DNA of 64,000 nt from Vibrio sp. DW001. Lineage in GTDB: Bacteria > Pseudomonadota > Gammaproteobacteria > Enterobacterales > Vibrionaceae. The stretch spans positions 1,922,001 through 1,986,000 of the forward strand of contig NZ_CP091975.1 in NCBI RefSeq assembly GCF_029016285.1, given 5' to 3'. The stretch's first letter is position 1. Each line of letters begins with the position of its first letter. Below are positions 8,831 through 17,305 of the stretch, in pieces. Under the pieces are notes generated by a model. That model worked only from the letters and a program-made list of their open reading frames with translations, searched no databases and was not told where the DNA came from. Both the position numbers and the translations under genes were made by a program.

Positions 8831-8850
8831 CCGATGGATCAAATCCATCA
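8831..8850. promoter_or_regulatory. Palindromic operator upstream of the M20 peptidase
   Basis: Read on the minus strand it is TGATGGAT-TTG-ATCCATCG, matching the 3056-3075 site in both arms except one outer base. The following GGAGGG also resembles GGAAGAG at the first site. It ends 124 bp before the start codon at 8707. Confidence 0.65.
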
Positions 8851-9006
8851 ATCTCATGAATGTATATATAGTTGTAGCATTTTCGCGAAATTGACTCTCT
8901 TGGGTACTATTAAAATCATTGACGGTTTTATTCTGTCGTGGATTGTCAATATTAATTATAGACTTAGATTTTATTGTTACAACTAAGCTCTACTCACTCC
9001 ATAAGT

Positions 9007-9290
9007 ATGCAGGTTACATTATACCGTAGACGGATGGGGCCTTCGGGTACTTCCCTAGCTATACGCTAGGCGCTATGTACGCGGCTCAATTTATGGCTTC
9101 GATGAGGAAAACTGTAGACGTAGATTCTGTGATTCAAAGCGGCGACCTCTCCCCTATTTTCTCTTGGTTATCGGAGAACATTTGGAGCAAAGGAAGCTTG
9201 CTAACGACCGATGAATTGGTTAAGGCAGCGACTGGTGAGACGTTGAATGCTGACCATTTTCAGGCGCATTTGAGAAGTCGTTACCTTTAA
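9007..9290 (+). pseudogene. Partial copy of the M32 carboxypeptidase 3' end (copy 2)
   Basis: From about 9033 to 9290 the DNA repeats the gene end at 201-458 almost base for base (GGGGCCTTCGGGTACTTCCC onward), coding GYFPSYTLG through HLRSRYL. Upstream of the GATGGGG point the match is lost except for ATGCAGG at 9007, and this upstream stretch (TGCAGGTTACATTATACCGT) recurs at copy 3. No start or catalytic motif is present, so it cannot be functional. It looks like a junction left by integration. Confidence 0.9.
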
Positions 9291-9305
9291 ACATCTAAAT
9301 AACAT

Positions 9306-9337
9306 AAGGCTGAGCAGGTTTAAGTTTCAGCCTTTCT
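9306..9337 (+). terminator. Terminator after carboxypeptidase copy 2
   Basis: AAGGCTGA and TCAGCCTTT form the stem, with a T-rich tail. Same hairpin type as at 474. Confidence 0.65.
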
Positions 9338-9497
9338 AACCACCTCGATAATAACATCGCTTAAAGCCATATTCGAACATCTCTACGTTATGAAATTTAG
9401 ATTAATCTTTTCTTTAGGATAACCTCTGTTATTCAAAATCATACCAATTTTCAAAATTTTCTGACCAAGCACTTCAGAACACTACAACGGGGTTTCC

Positions 9498-9761
9498 TTA
9501 CCTTTTTAGAGTTACTAAAGACGTAATTTTCCTAGCATAACGATGTCTACCAATATCAGTAAGTGTTATTCCAATTTTTGCGACTATATTACCGATTATT
9601 TTTAACAGCGTGTAGAACTTACATATATCGTCTGAACTATATTCTTTATAAAAAGCATCTTCTTTTTTCAACATTTGAGTTTTACCACCATCAGGGAACG
9701 GAACTTTTCTTGATGTGTGCTTCATAAAATATCTGTTTTTCTCTCCTGCTTTTGTTTTCAT
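9498..9761 (-). CDS. Small protein of unknown function
   Basis: An 87-residue basic protein (MKTKAGEKNRYFMKHTSRK start) that I do not recognise. A GGAG ribosome site lies just upstream of the ATG (CACGGAGCCTAAA). It has no signal peptide or clear membrane segment; a hydrophobic stretch (IIGNIVAKIGITLTDIG) lies in the C-terminal half. It is divergent from the LysR gene at 9911. It could be the remainder of a longer gene or a chance ORF. Confidence 0.4.
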   Translation of the reverse strand: MKTKAGEKNRYFMKHTSRKVPFPDGGKTQMLKKEDAFYKEYSSDDICKFYTLLKIIGNIVAKIGITLTDIGRHRYARKITSLVTLKR

Positions 9762-9910
9762 TTTAGGCTCCGTGCTAACTGTATTTTCTCACTCCAACAA
9801 TATTGATCTATGTGATATTTACGACAAAAATCAGAATGAGACCTTTGACTGATCTACAGATTACTAGACAATGTAATTTCATCAACAAATCGACATGCAA
9901 AGGTCTTTTC

Positions 9911-10723
9911 ATGAATAAAAAGAAAGTGGATTGGAACGATCTTCAATTGTTTATTTCTGTAGCAAGAGAAGGTGGTCTTTCAGCAGCAGCAAAATCGAGT
10001 CAACGAAGCCCTGCAACACTGGGACGCAGGATGTTTGCACTTGAGCGTAGCTTAGGAAAAGAACTGTTTATCCGTCATGATCGTGGATATGAGTTACTTG
10101 CCGAGGGAAGAAAATTGTTAGAAGAACTAACTGTCATCGAATCAAAAGTTACTAGCTTCACAATGACAAGTTCGCAAAGCAAAAAGCCGTTAGTCAAAAT
10201 CTCTGCAGGAACGTGGACGACACTTTTTTTAATCCAACATATTGATCAATATTCAGGAACGTTAGATAACACGCTTATACGCTTCATCTCTACAGAGAAA
10301 ATACTGGATATATCGCACAGAGAAATAGTTATCGGCATTCGAAACAGTAGACCGACAGACGAATCTCTAGTATGTCGTAAACTTAAACGTGTCGATTTTG
10401 CACCCTATTCAACGCCAGAAGCTCCTGAATTATGGATAAAAGTTCTTGAAGATATCCCCTCAGGTCGCTGGCTTGATCGCTTTGTTATGAGTAATTCAAT
10501 ATGCGAAGTAAGTGTACCGAGAAACAGCCTTGATATCGCTCTTGAGAGTAAGGGCATAGCCCTTCTTCCTACTTTTATAGGAGATACGCAACCTAAACTT
10601 AAACGTGTAGGAAATATAATTGATGAACTTAGTCATGACCGATGGTTGGTGACACACCATGAGGATAGATATTTACCAGAAGTAAGGAACCTCATAATTA
10701 GACTCGGTAGAATTTTGGAGTAA
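9911..10723 (+). CDS. LysR-type transcriptional regulator, short
   Basis: A 270-residue protein beginning MNKKKVDWNDLQLFISVARE. The winged helix is typical (GGLSAAAKSSQRSPATLGRRMFALE). The effector domain is shorter and less canonical than usual (families are normally around 300). The open frame extends back to 9803, but the family start is 9911. Nearest neighbour is the small divergent ORF at 9498-9761; no clear target. This regulator and the truncated one at 1428 belong to similar DW-N type LysR groups. Confidence 0.8.
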   Translation: MNKKKVDWNDLQLFISVAREGGLSAAAKSSQRSPATLGRRMFALERSLGKELFIRHDRGYELLAEGRKLLEELTVIESKVTSFTMTSSQSKKPLVKISAGTWTTLFLIQHIDQYSGTLDNTLIRFISTEKILDISHREIVIGIRNSRPTDESLVCRKLKRVDFAPYSTPEAPELWIKVLEDIPSGRWLDRFVMSNSICEVSVPRNSLDIALESKGIALLPTFIGDTQPKLKRVGNIIDELSHDRWLVTHHEDRYLPEVRNLIIRLGRILE

Positions 10724-10837
10724 CTTTGATATGATTTTCTGTTGTTTACTTAGATCAACCTGAAGAGCATTGAAATGATTCATTACCAATGTCCGACTTA
10801 CAATGCGTCACAAACGCACAACGCAATTCCAGTGACA

Positions 10838-10941
10838 ATGCAGGTTACATTATACCGTCGACCAATGAGGCCTTCGGGTACTTCCCTTCCTACACTTTAG
10901 GCATAATGTATGCGGCGTATTTGAGAAGTCACTATTTGTAA
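10838..10941 (+). pseudogene. Carboxypeptidase 3' end, copy 3, internally deleted
   Basis: Starts with the same ATGCAGGTTACATTATACCG flank as copy 2, then codes AFGYFPSYTLGIMYAA and jumps directly to YLRSHYL-stop. About 170 bases between the AYAA-type segment and the C-terminal seven residues are missing. Copy 4 at 14.8 kb has the same deletion junction (GCGGCG-ATTTGAGAAGTC). Confidence 0.85.
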
Positions 10942-10956
10942 TGATTTAGATTGGTT

Positions 10957-10988
10957 AAGGCTGGGAGTTTTCTGTTACAGCCTTTTTA
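10957..10988 (+). terminator. Terminator after carboxypeptidase copy 3
   Basis: AAGGCTG and CAGCCTTTTT form a stem followed by a T-run; same position relative to the gene end as in copies 1 and 2. Confidence 0.6.
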
Positions 10989-11074
10989 ATTAACGTCAGG
11001 TAGGGATTCTAAAGCTCGCTTATGTACGAAAAGCTGAAAGAGTTACTTTACTGTTTCTCTCTACAATTGGAGAC

Positions 11075-11400
11075 GTGATGTCGTGTTTAAACCTCTCCAG
11101 TGAACTTTAGAAAAACGTATGATGCTAGGGCAAAAAACGTAACTACATTGAGTGTTTCTATAACCCCTAAAAAATTCGTGGTACAAGAAACGGGGTGTCG
11201 CCTTACCAGTCTTTGTGGACAATCTTTTGCCCAAAATAGTGGGGTTATTAAAGTGGACCTTTTTACTATGCTCGGATTGCAATCTGCAATCTGCAATCTT
11301 CAATCTGCAATGCGCGGTGCGATGAAAAAACCACAAAACTCGGCAAAAATAGCATCGAAGTTTGTACAAACGCTTATTTAGAGTTGCATTAAAATTGCGA
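11075..11400. other. Block without a convincing gene, containing a heptad repeat
   Basis: Several overlapping frames are open on both strands (for example 11087-11296 and 11061-11492, minus), but none has a ribosome site or recognisable domain. The block contains five tandem TGCAATC-like heptads. It may be a structured non-coding element; I cannot assign it. Confidence 0.4.
11278..11312 (+). repeat. Five tandem TGCAATC heptads
   Basis: Units at 11278, 11285, 11292, 11299 (TTCAATC) and 11306 (TGCAATG). Exact or one-mismatch copies in direct tandem. Confidence 0.85.
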
Positions 11401-11477
11401 CAGCGTACCGAGCAGATAAAAGAGAACCTCCATTTTACTTCTAAAAGGGATATCATAAGGAAGGTAAATGTACTTGA

Positions 11478-11503
11478 AAATAAGGGGAGCATAGGCTCCC
11501 CTC
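11478..11503 (-). terminator. Terminator of the TRAP transporter operon
   Basis: GGGGAGC (11484-11490) and GCTCCCC (11495-11501) form a strong stem with an ATAG loop. On the minus strand a TTATTTTC tail follows. It lies just after the DctM stop at 11526. Confidence 0.8.
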
Positions 11504-11525
11504 CCCCAAAAAAGAAACTGAAGTA

Positions 11526-12833
11526 TTAGTTAATCAATCCAAACATTCTCGGTAAGAATAGGCTGATCTCTGGAATAAAAGTGATAGCCAATAATGTGAC
11601 GATCAGTACAGCACAAAACGGCATTATGCTTCTTATAACATCTTCAATCTTAGAGCCACTGACACTACAACCTACAAATAATGCAGTACCAACTGGTGGT
11701 GTTGCAATACCAATACATAAGTTGAATATAATCATCATCGCAAAGTGAATCGGATGCATACCCAGATGCTCAGCAATCGGCATAAAGATAGGAGTAAAGA
11801 TCAATACGGCAGGCGTAAGGTCCATAAACATACCAACAATCAGTAAAATCAGATTCATCAGAATAAAGATGATAATAGGATTATCTGAGATAGATAGCAT
11901 CCAATCACTGATCATCGTTGGAAGACCTGTAAAAGCCATTGCCCAAGACATGATGGTTGAAGCACCAATCAAGAACAGCATAATACCGGTGACCTGAACT
12001 GTTTCTCTGCAAATTAGTGGGAAATGCGACCACTTGAGTGTTCGGTAACAGAGTGACAGTGCAAAAGAGTAAAGAACCGCTATACATGCACCTTCTGTTG
12101 CGGTGAATACGCCTCCAATAATGCCGCCAATAACAACAAAAATAAGCCCTAAGCTTGGCGTTGCTTGCCAGACAATGTTCAATACATCTTTAGTTGTGAA
12201 GCCGTCATTAGCACTTGTTTTGTAGCCTTTCTTTTTAGCAATGAAATAGGCTACGACCATACAGCTTAAACCCATTAAAATACCTGGAACATAACCTGCA
12301 ATAAACAGTGCCGCAACCGATGTTCCACCCGATACAACTGAAAATACGATTAATGAATTACTCGGCGGAATCAGTAAGCCTGCTGGGCAGGATGCGACAT
12401 TTACTGCTGTTGCTAAGTTTTTATCATAACCATCTTTTTCTAATTCAGGGCCTAAGGTTTTACCAACCGCTGCCGCTGCCGCAACGGCTGATCCAGAAAC
12501 TGCGCCAAACATCATATTGGCAAAGATATTAACGTGTAAAAGTGAACCAGGGATCCAGCCAACCAAGAGCTTTGCAAGGTTAATAAGTCGACCAGCGATA
12601 CCACCCACATTCATTATATTCCCGGCGAGGATAAAGAAAGGGATAGCTAATAAACTGAAACTATCAATACCAGTAATAATTTTTTGACCCGCAGTAATAC
12701 TTGCGACTTCAAACGGTAAAATAAAATACATGATAGTCAAAGACGACATTGCAATTGCAATTGCAATTGGCATGCTTATCGCAATCATGAATAAGAATAG
12801 GCCTAGCAGCCAAACACCAATGGACAAGTCCAT
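11526..12833 (-). CDS. dctM: TRAP transporter large permease, DctM type
   Basis: A 435-residue integral membrane protein with about twelve hydrophobic segments and the family signatures PFFILAGNIMNVGGIAGRL and the GTALFVG region near the C-terminus. It is the ion-coupled permease of a tripartite ATP-independent periplasmic (TRAP) transporter. An AAGGA ribosome site precedes the ATG at 12833. It is last in the operon after the binding protein and the small permease, in the usual P-Q-M order. The substrate class (carboxylates, sugar acids and similar) cannot be fixed from this subunit. Confidence 0.92.
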   Translation of the reverse strand: MDLSIGVWLLGLFLFMIAISMPIAIAIAMSSLTIMYFILPFEVASITAGQKIITGIDSFSLLAIPFFILAGNIMNVGGIAGRLINLAKLLVGWIPGSLLHVNIFANMMFGAVSGSAVAAAAAVGKTLGPELEKDGYDKNLATAVNVASCPAGLLIPPSNSLIVFSVVSGGTSVAALFIAGYVPGILMGLSCMVVAYFIAKKKGYKTSANDGFTTKDVLNIVWQATPSLGLIFVVIGGIIGGVFTATEGACIAVLYSFALSLCYRTLKWSHFPLICRETVQVTGIMLFLIGASTIMSWAMAFTGLPTMISDWMLSISDNPIIIFILMNLILLIVGMFMDLTPAVLIFTPIFMPIAEHLGMHPIHFAMMIIFNLCIGIATPPVGTALFVGCSVSGSKIEDVIRSIMPFCAVLIVTLLAITFIPEISLFLPRMFGLIN

Positions 12834-12854
12834 AATTTAGAGTCCTTTTTAAAC

Positions 12855-13334
12855 TTATTTTTTGTTAGGTTCACAAAAAAGGTCAATCGTATTTATTGCC
12901 AAATAAATGAGAATAACAACGGCTGAAATAGGTAATATTGAATAAACCGTAGACATCGGTAATTGCAATGCAGGTGATAATTGTTGTGTGGTTCTTCCCA
13001 TTAGAGCGATACCACCTTTAAGCATTGCTAAAGACACAAATGCGCTTGAGATTACATTGATGAGTATATGTAATGCTTTATGTGCTTTTCCCTTAAGATA
13101 ACCATCCAATAACGTTATTGCTAAATGTCCTTTTATACCGAATAAGTAGCTTGCTCCTAATAAGCCAAGCCATACCATCGCATAACGAGCGAGTTCATCA
13201 GTCCAGTTACTTGGGTCATTCAACACATAACGACTAAAAACTTGCCAAGTGACAGTAACTACAAGCAACATTAATGCAAAAGAAGAAATAAAGAGAATCA
13301 ACCTATCAAGTAGGTTTCTGAAAGTTGTTAACAT
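12855..13334 (-). CDS. dctQ: TRAP transporter small permease, DctQ type
   Basis: A 159-residue protein with four membrane segments, starting MLTTFRNLLDRLILFISSF. The DctQ hallmark SNWTDELARYAMVWLGLLG is present. The start at 13334 is preferred over the in-frame 13373 because of a GAGG ribosome site before it and because family members begin here. It pairs with DctM, whose gene starts 21 bp downstream. Confidence 0.9.
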   Translation of the reverse strand: MLTTFRNLLDRLILFISSFALMLLVVTVTWQVFSRYVLNDPSNWTDELARYAMVWLGLLGASYLFGIKGHLAITLLDGYLKGKAHKALHILINVISSAFVSLAMLKGGIALMGRTTQQLSPALQLPMSTVYSILPISAVVILIYLAINTIDLFCEPNKK

Positions 13335-13401
13335 GGAATGATACCTCAAAAAATTTTGCCCCAGCAAAGCCAAGGCAAAATTATATTTTTACTAATACTA
13401 A

Positions 13402-14361
13402 TTAAAGAGCTTCAATTTTCTCAATAAATGAAGCTAGTTTAGAATCTTTTTTAGCTTCATCAATCATAGGTTTAACAGCCGTACGGAAAGGGGCTTTATC
13501 GACTTCAACAAATGTTACGCCTTCTTTGATTCCTTTCTCTTTGTTCATGTTGTCTGTTGCGTCCCAGATATTGATCTGTTCTTCAAGAGACTCAGCGGCT
13601 GCTTCTTTTAAGATTTTTTGCTCTGCTGCTGTTAATGAATTCCATTTATTCTCTGAAATGATAATCACATCAGGTGTCATCATATGCTGATCCATAGAGT
13701 AAAATTTAGCAACTTCACTATGTTTCATTTCAACTAAGCTAGAAATATTATTTTCAGCACCGTCAATTACGCCTTGTTGTAATGCAGTGTAAACTTCATT
13801 GAATGGTACAGGTGTTGCCTTCCCACCTAATAGATTAACCATTTCCATCATGGTTGGAGAACCTGGAACACGAACTTTCATACCAGCAAGATCAGCAGGT
13901 GAGTTAATTGCTTTTTTAGCGTAGAAACTACGTGTACCAGAATCATAAAAAGTAAGACCAATGAAACCTTTACCTTCGCTTGAAACTAACATCTCTTGTG
14001 CTACTTCACTTCTCATGAATTTTCTCATGTGTGGAACATCACGGAATAAAAAAGGTAGTGCATTAACTTTAAAAGTTGGTTCAAAAGATTCTGCTAATCC
14101 ACCATTGATTTTAGCCATATCAATCGCACCAGTAACAACTTGCTCAGCTTGATCACGTTCAGAACCTAGTTGACCGTTTGGAAAAATCTTAATAGTCAGG
14201 TCGCCATTCGATTTTTCTTTAACTTTATCTGCCATGATCACCATACCTTGGTGAGCAGCGCTTTCTAATGACATTGCATGTCCAAGTGTTAACATTTTTG
14301 CAGATACATTTACGCTAGTAAAAAAAGATGTAATAAGTAAAGGTAATATTAGTTTCTTCAT
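13402..14361 (-). CDS. dctP: TRAP transporter periplasmic solute-binding protein, DctP type
   Basis: A 319-residue protein with a signal peptide (MKKLILPLLITSFFTSVNVSA). Family features include LGHAMSLES near the mature N-terminus, GQLGSERD, and the GMKVRVPGSP segment whose arginine usually grips the ligand carboxylate, followed by the ALQQGVIDGAEN signature. Start 14361 is set by AAGGA upstream; the frame stays open to 14442. The presence of the ligand arginine suggests an organic or sugar acid substrate. No catabolic gene accompanies the operon here. Confidence 0.92.
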   Translation of the reverse strand: MKKLILPLLITSFFTSVNVSAKMLTLGHAMSLESAAHQGMVIMADKVKEKSNGDLTIKIFPNGQLGSERDQAEQVVTGAIDMAKINGGLAESFEPTFKVNALPFLFRDVPHMRKFMRSEVAQEMLVSSEGKGFIGLTFYDSGTRSFYAKKAINSPADLAGMKVRVPGSPTMMEMVNLLGGKATPVPFNEVYTALQQGVIDGAENNISSLVEMKHSEVAKFYSMDQHMMTPDVIIISENKWNSLTAAEQKILKEAAAESLEEQINIWDATDNMNKEKGIKEGVTFVEVDKAPFRTAVKPMIDEAKKDSKLASFIEKIEAL

Positions 14362-14766
14362 TATGTTGTCCTTAATATATTTATGTAATAACTGATGTTT
14401 TGAACATTGGATATAAGCAATCTTTAAAACATTACTCTCCAAAAGTTGAAGATCATAATACTAATGTAGTCTTGTATTACAATAATACGACGTAAGAAGC
14501 ATGATCAAAGCACTGTGTTAGATCACATTTTTAGCCTATATTCTACATTATCGCTCTTTTTTACCGATTTTAGTTAACCTGAATTACCTTAAACGAGCCA
14601 CTTAACGTGGTCGATTAAGTTTTTAAAATCTTATAATATTAATATATCCCGAAATCAACTTATCCCTATTCCAGTAACATCAAGTACGTTTATTCAATTC
14701 TTATTAAACTTTGTTAATACTATTAATTGCGTTATCTCATAAAGGTTCTTGAAGGTACGTTTTGAA
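14362..14766. other. Upstream region of the TRAP operon, no gene seen
   Basis: AT-rich non-coding sequence that must hold the promoter of the TRAP operon near its right side of 14361. I see no clear palindrome or further gene. Confidence 0.5.
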
Positions 14767-14897
14767 GCAGGATATTCTGTGCCTATCCACTTATAATGCG
14801 GGGGACAATACATTTGACCGATGGGGCCCTCTGATACTTCCCTTCCTACACTTTAGGCACAATGTGTGCGGCGCATTTGAGAAGTCGCAACCTTTAA
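14767..14897 (+). pseudogene. Carboxypeptidase 3' end, copy 4, internally deleted
   Basis: GCAGGATATT (14768) matches the original gene, then about 35 unrelated bases intervene before CATTTGACCGATGGGGCC resumes the match. The rest follows copy 3: CCTTCCTACACTTTAGGC, then the same deletion junction GCGGCGCATTTGAGAAGTC and a stop at 14895. The frame is broken by substitutions. It is followed by a weak hairpin of the same terminator type. Confidence 0.8.
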
Positions 14898-15243
14898 TCG
14901 CATTGATAATTTAAGGTTGGTTAATTTCTGTTCCAGCCATTTAAATCTTACTAATAATCACAACTGACAAATTGTGCTTTAACACATTTGGACAAACGTT
15001 TGCCAGTGCATTTACCAATGTTGCATTTCACGGATTATCTCAGGTATCGATAAACACTAAATTATCTATATGCGGCAAGCCAAGTTCATTCAACCACTAC
15101 AGCAATAAGAATGCGAACAGGGGCTAGATGTGGGCTTTATATGAGAAATCGTTAACCCACAAAGGAATATATGTAAACGAAAAAGACTAAAATTTAACCT
15201 ATACTTTTAACCGAGACCGCTGAAAAATATAGGAAGTGATAAT
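14898..15243. other. Intergenic stretch, no gene seen
   Basis: Contains a weak AAGGTTGG/CCAGCC hairpin near 14915-14940 and the AGGAAGTG ribosome site before 15244. Nothing else recognised. Confidence 0.5.
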
Positions 15244-15696
15244 ATGGAAACTCAACATTTTGAACCATCGGCACTCGCTTACAAGCGTGTGACTGGCCCT
15301 TATGGTGAAAATTATGAATTGCCTTGTGAGCAGTTGTACCAATGGTCCGAGGAAAAGGGTGTGGCGGATAGCCAATGGATATTCGTCTACAGAGATGACC
15401 CTATGGTAACATCGCCACAAGATTGCAGAACGGATATATGTTTGTTAGTTCCAGATGACACTGAGTTTACCAGTGTTGTAAGTAAAGCGTATTTTGATGG
15501 AGGGCGGTATGCATTTATTCGGAAAGTTATTGAGGATAAATCTGAGTATCCACTGATGTGGCAACAATTACTTAAAGAAGCGGGAGAGCATTTCGAGTGG
15601 GATGATGATCGAACTTGTGTCTGTTTCGAGCTTTATCATAGTTACGATATGGAAACACACATAGCAGATGTGAGTTTTTGTATTGCGGTTAAGTAA
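15244..15696 (+). CDS. GyrI-like (SbmC-type) small-molecule-binding protein
   Basis: A 150-residue protein consistent with the GyrI-like fold: ALAYKRVTGPYGENY near the N-terminus, the IFVYRDDPMVTSPQDCRTDICLLVP central motif (cut here by description only), and a C-terminal FELYHSYD strand. Stand-alone members include SbmC/GyrI, which protects DNA gyrase from toxins, and ligand-binding relatives of AraC effector domains. There is no DNA-binding domain. It is monocistronic with an AGGAAGTG ribosome site. The biological ligand is not known. Confidence 0.8.
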   Translation: METQHFEPSALAYKRVTGPYGENYELPCEQLYQWSEEKGVADSQWIFVYRDDPMVTSPQDCRTDICLLVPDDTEFTSVVSKAYFDGGRYAFIRKVIEDKSEYPLMWQQLLKEAGEHFEWDDDRTCVCFELYHSYDMETHIADVSFCIAVK

Positions 15697-16168
15697 TTAA
15701 GGCACCAGATTGTTTGCTGGTAGGTGGAGAGACCGCTAGATAAACGCAAACAGAGAAAACAGTAACCGCAATACTGGGTTCTTATTCTCTCTTTTGGCAT
15801 GATTTCTATTTGCTGTCGATAAAACTTTCTACATTGTCGACCATAGAGGGATAGTCAACATAGAGTGGTGATCTTTAATGAAGCTTTGTAGGATCACTAT
15901 CTACTACAAAAAATTCTATCGTGACATCCGTTTCGCGAATCATTGTTAAAACCACTCATTGTTGTGTCTTATTATTCACAAAATATTGCCATTCTGGGCG
16001 CGGCTTGAGATATCATTTTCTCTTTACTACTCCCAACTGCGCTGTTGCTCCTCTGTCTCCATATGCGCGTTGGTCTTAGGGTTATAAAATTCAACCGCTT
16101 AGGCACATTAATTGAACAAAAATGACAACATTTTAAATCAAGTGCTTAATCTTTTGCTGGTTATTAGG
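15697..16168. other. Intergenic stretch, no gene seen
   Basis: About 470 bp between convergent genes; no ORF with a ribosome site and no clear terminator hairpin identified. Confidence 0.5.
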
Positions 16169-16804
16169 CTAACTTATACTTTTGACGCTAAAGAGACTAA
16201 ACCCCATGCCCACAAACAGCCCACCACTGATACGATGGAACCACTTTACGTTTTTGGAATTGGAAAGAAACCCTTGGCTTCTTTGTGCTAAGTAACCGTA
16301 AGTAGATAACGAGAAAAACGAAAAGAGCATGAATATTAGTGTCATTAATGAAAACTGAAAGAATAATGGTTGGTGAGCGTCTATAAACTGAGGAAAAAGC
16401 GCTGTAAAAAATATTATCGGCTTTGGGTTTGTAATCGCGATAAGAAAACCTTCTTTAAAATAAGAAAAAAGCGTACGTTGTTCTTTTACGTGCCTAAACG
16501 TCGTCTCTTTTTGAGTTACATTACTCGCGCGGATTTGCTTGATACCCAAATATATTAAATAACACGCTCCGACTACTTTTACGACCAAAAACAAGGTGGA
16601 CGATGCAACAAGGATCGCACTCAACCCTGTAATAGAAATAATAGATAGGATCATCAAGCCAATAATGTTACCGAACGCCGATACCATCACACATCTCACG
16701 TTATTAACGGCCCCATTATAGATAGCCAAAAATACCGCTGGGCCAGGGCTAATAATGTAAAAAAACGAGACAAAAATATAGGTTAACAACGTATCATGAT
16801 TCAT
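16169..16804 (-). CDS. LysE/RhtB-family amino-acid exporter
   Basis: A 211-residue membrane protein with five to six hydrophobic segments and the family N-terminal motif SPGPAVFLAIYNGA, followed by AFGNIIGLMILS and the conserved YLIYLGIKQIR and ITNPKPIIFFTALFPQF segments. The family exports amino acids, homoserine lactones or related small molecules across the inner membrane. It is monocistronic. The substrate cannot be deduced. Confidence 0.9.
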   Translation of the reverse strand: MNHDTLLTYIFVSFFYIISPGPAVFLAIYNGAVNNVRCVMVSAFGNIIGLMILSIISITGLSAILVASSTLFLVVKVVGACYLIYLGIKQIRASNVTQKETTFRHVKEQRTLFSYFKEGFLIAITNPKPIIFFTALFPQFIDAHQPLFFQFSLMTLIFMLFSFFSLSTYGYLAQRSQGFLSNSKNVKWFHRISGGLFVGMGFSLFSVKSIS

Positions 16805-17104
16805 TTTTTATCCTCTAACGTAATTCCATAGTACTCTCGATCATATTTAACCTTACTATATCACTTCCTAAACCTGTAGTGGTTTAGTCATTTTGGCCAC
16901 TATGTTGGATTTCTCTTGATAACAATTTGTAGGGAAAAACTTAGACCTAAACTAAAGAGCCCATTCTTACGCAATACAATGTATAGAATCCACGCCCTCC
17001 TTTGCCATACTAAACTTAGGAGAGTGTGTGTCCTCGTTGATTTTGGACCATTAATTCAACATATTCACCAGCAAGCTCTTATCTACTTAAGGCCAATTTA
17101 AATT

Positions 17105-17305
17105 TTACGCTTTATCAGACGGGTGACTATCTTTCTCAAAGTCCTTGACTCGTTGATATTGGGTCCAAACATATTCCGGTGCCGAGCAAGCACAATCGTC
17201 ACAGATGATATGGAGTTCTTTCTCTTCCCCTCCCCATATAGGTATTTGAGAGAGCAACGATAAATGACAACTCCCGCAAAAAGGACATTTTATTTTAAGA
17301 CTCAT
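17105..17305 (-). CDS. Small zinc-ribbon protein
   Basis: A 66-residue protein with two CxxC knuckles, CPFCGSC and CDDCAC, which form a zinc ribbon. The C-terminal half is charged (WTQYQRVKDFEKD). Its start overlaps the stop of the RND pump gene (17302), so it is translated as the last gene of the efflux operon. The function is unknown; such small ribbons are often mini-regulators or accessory factors. Confidence 0.7.
   Translation of the reverse strand: MSLKIKCPFCGSCHLSLLSQIPIWGGEEKELHIICDDCACSAPEYVWTQYQRVKDFEKDSHPSDKA

Noticed and set aside
11061..11492. A 143-residue minus-strand frame and a 69-residue one inside it
   Set aside because: No ribosome site, no recognisable domain, basic low-complexity composition overlapping the heptad repeats; treated as non-coding.
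16916..17101. A 61-residue plus-strand frame between LysE and zinc-ribbon genes
   Set aside because: No ribosome site and no similarity to anything I know.
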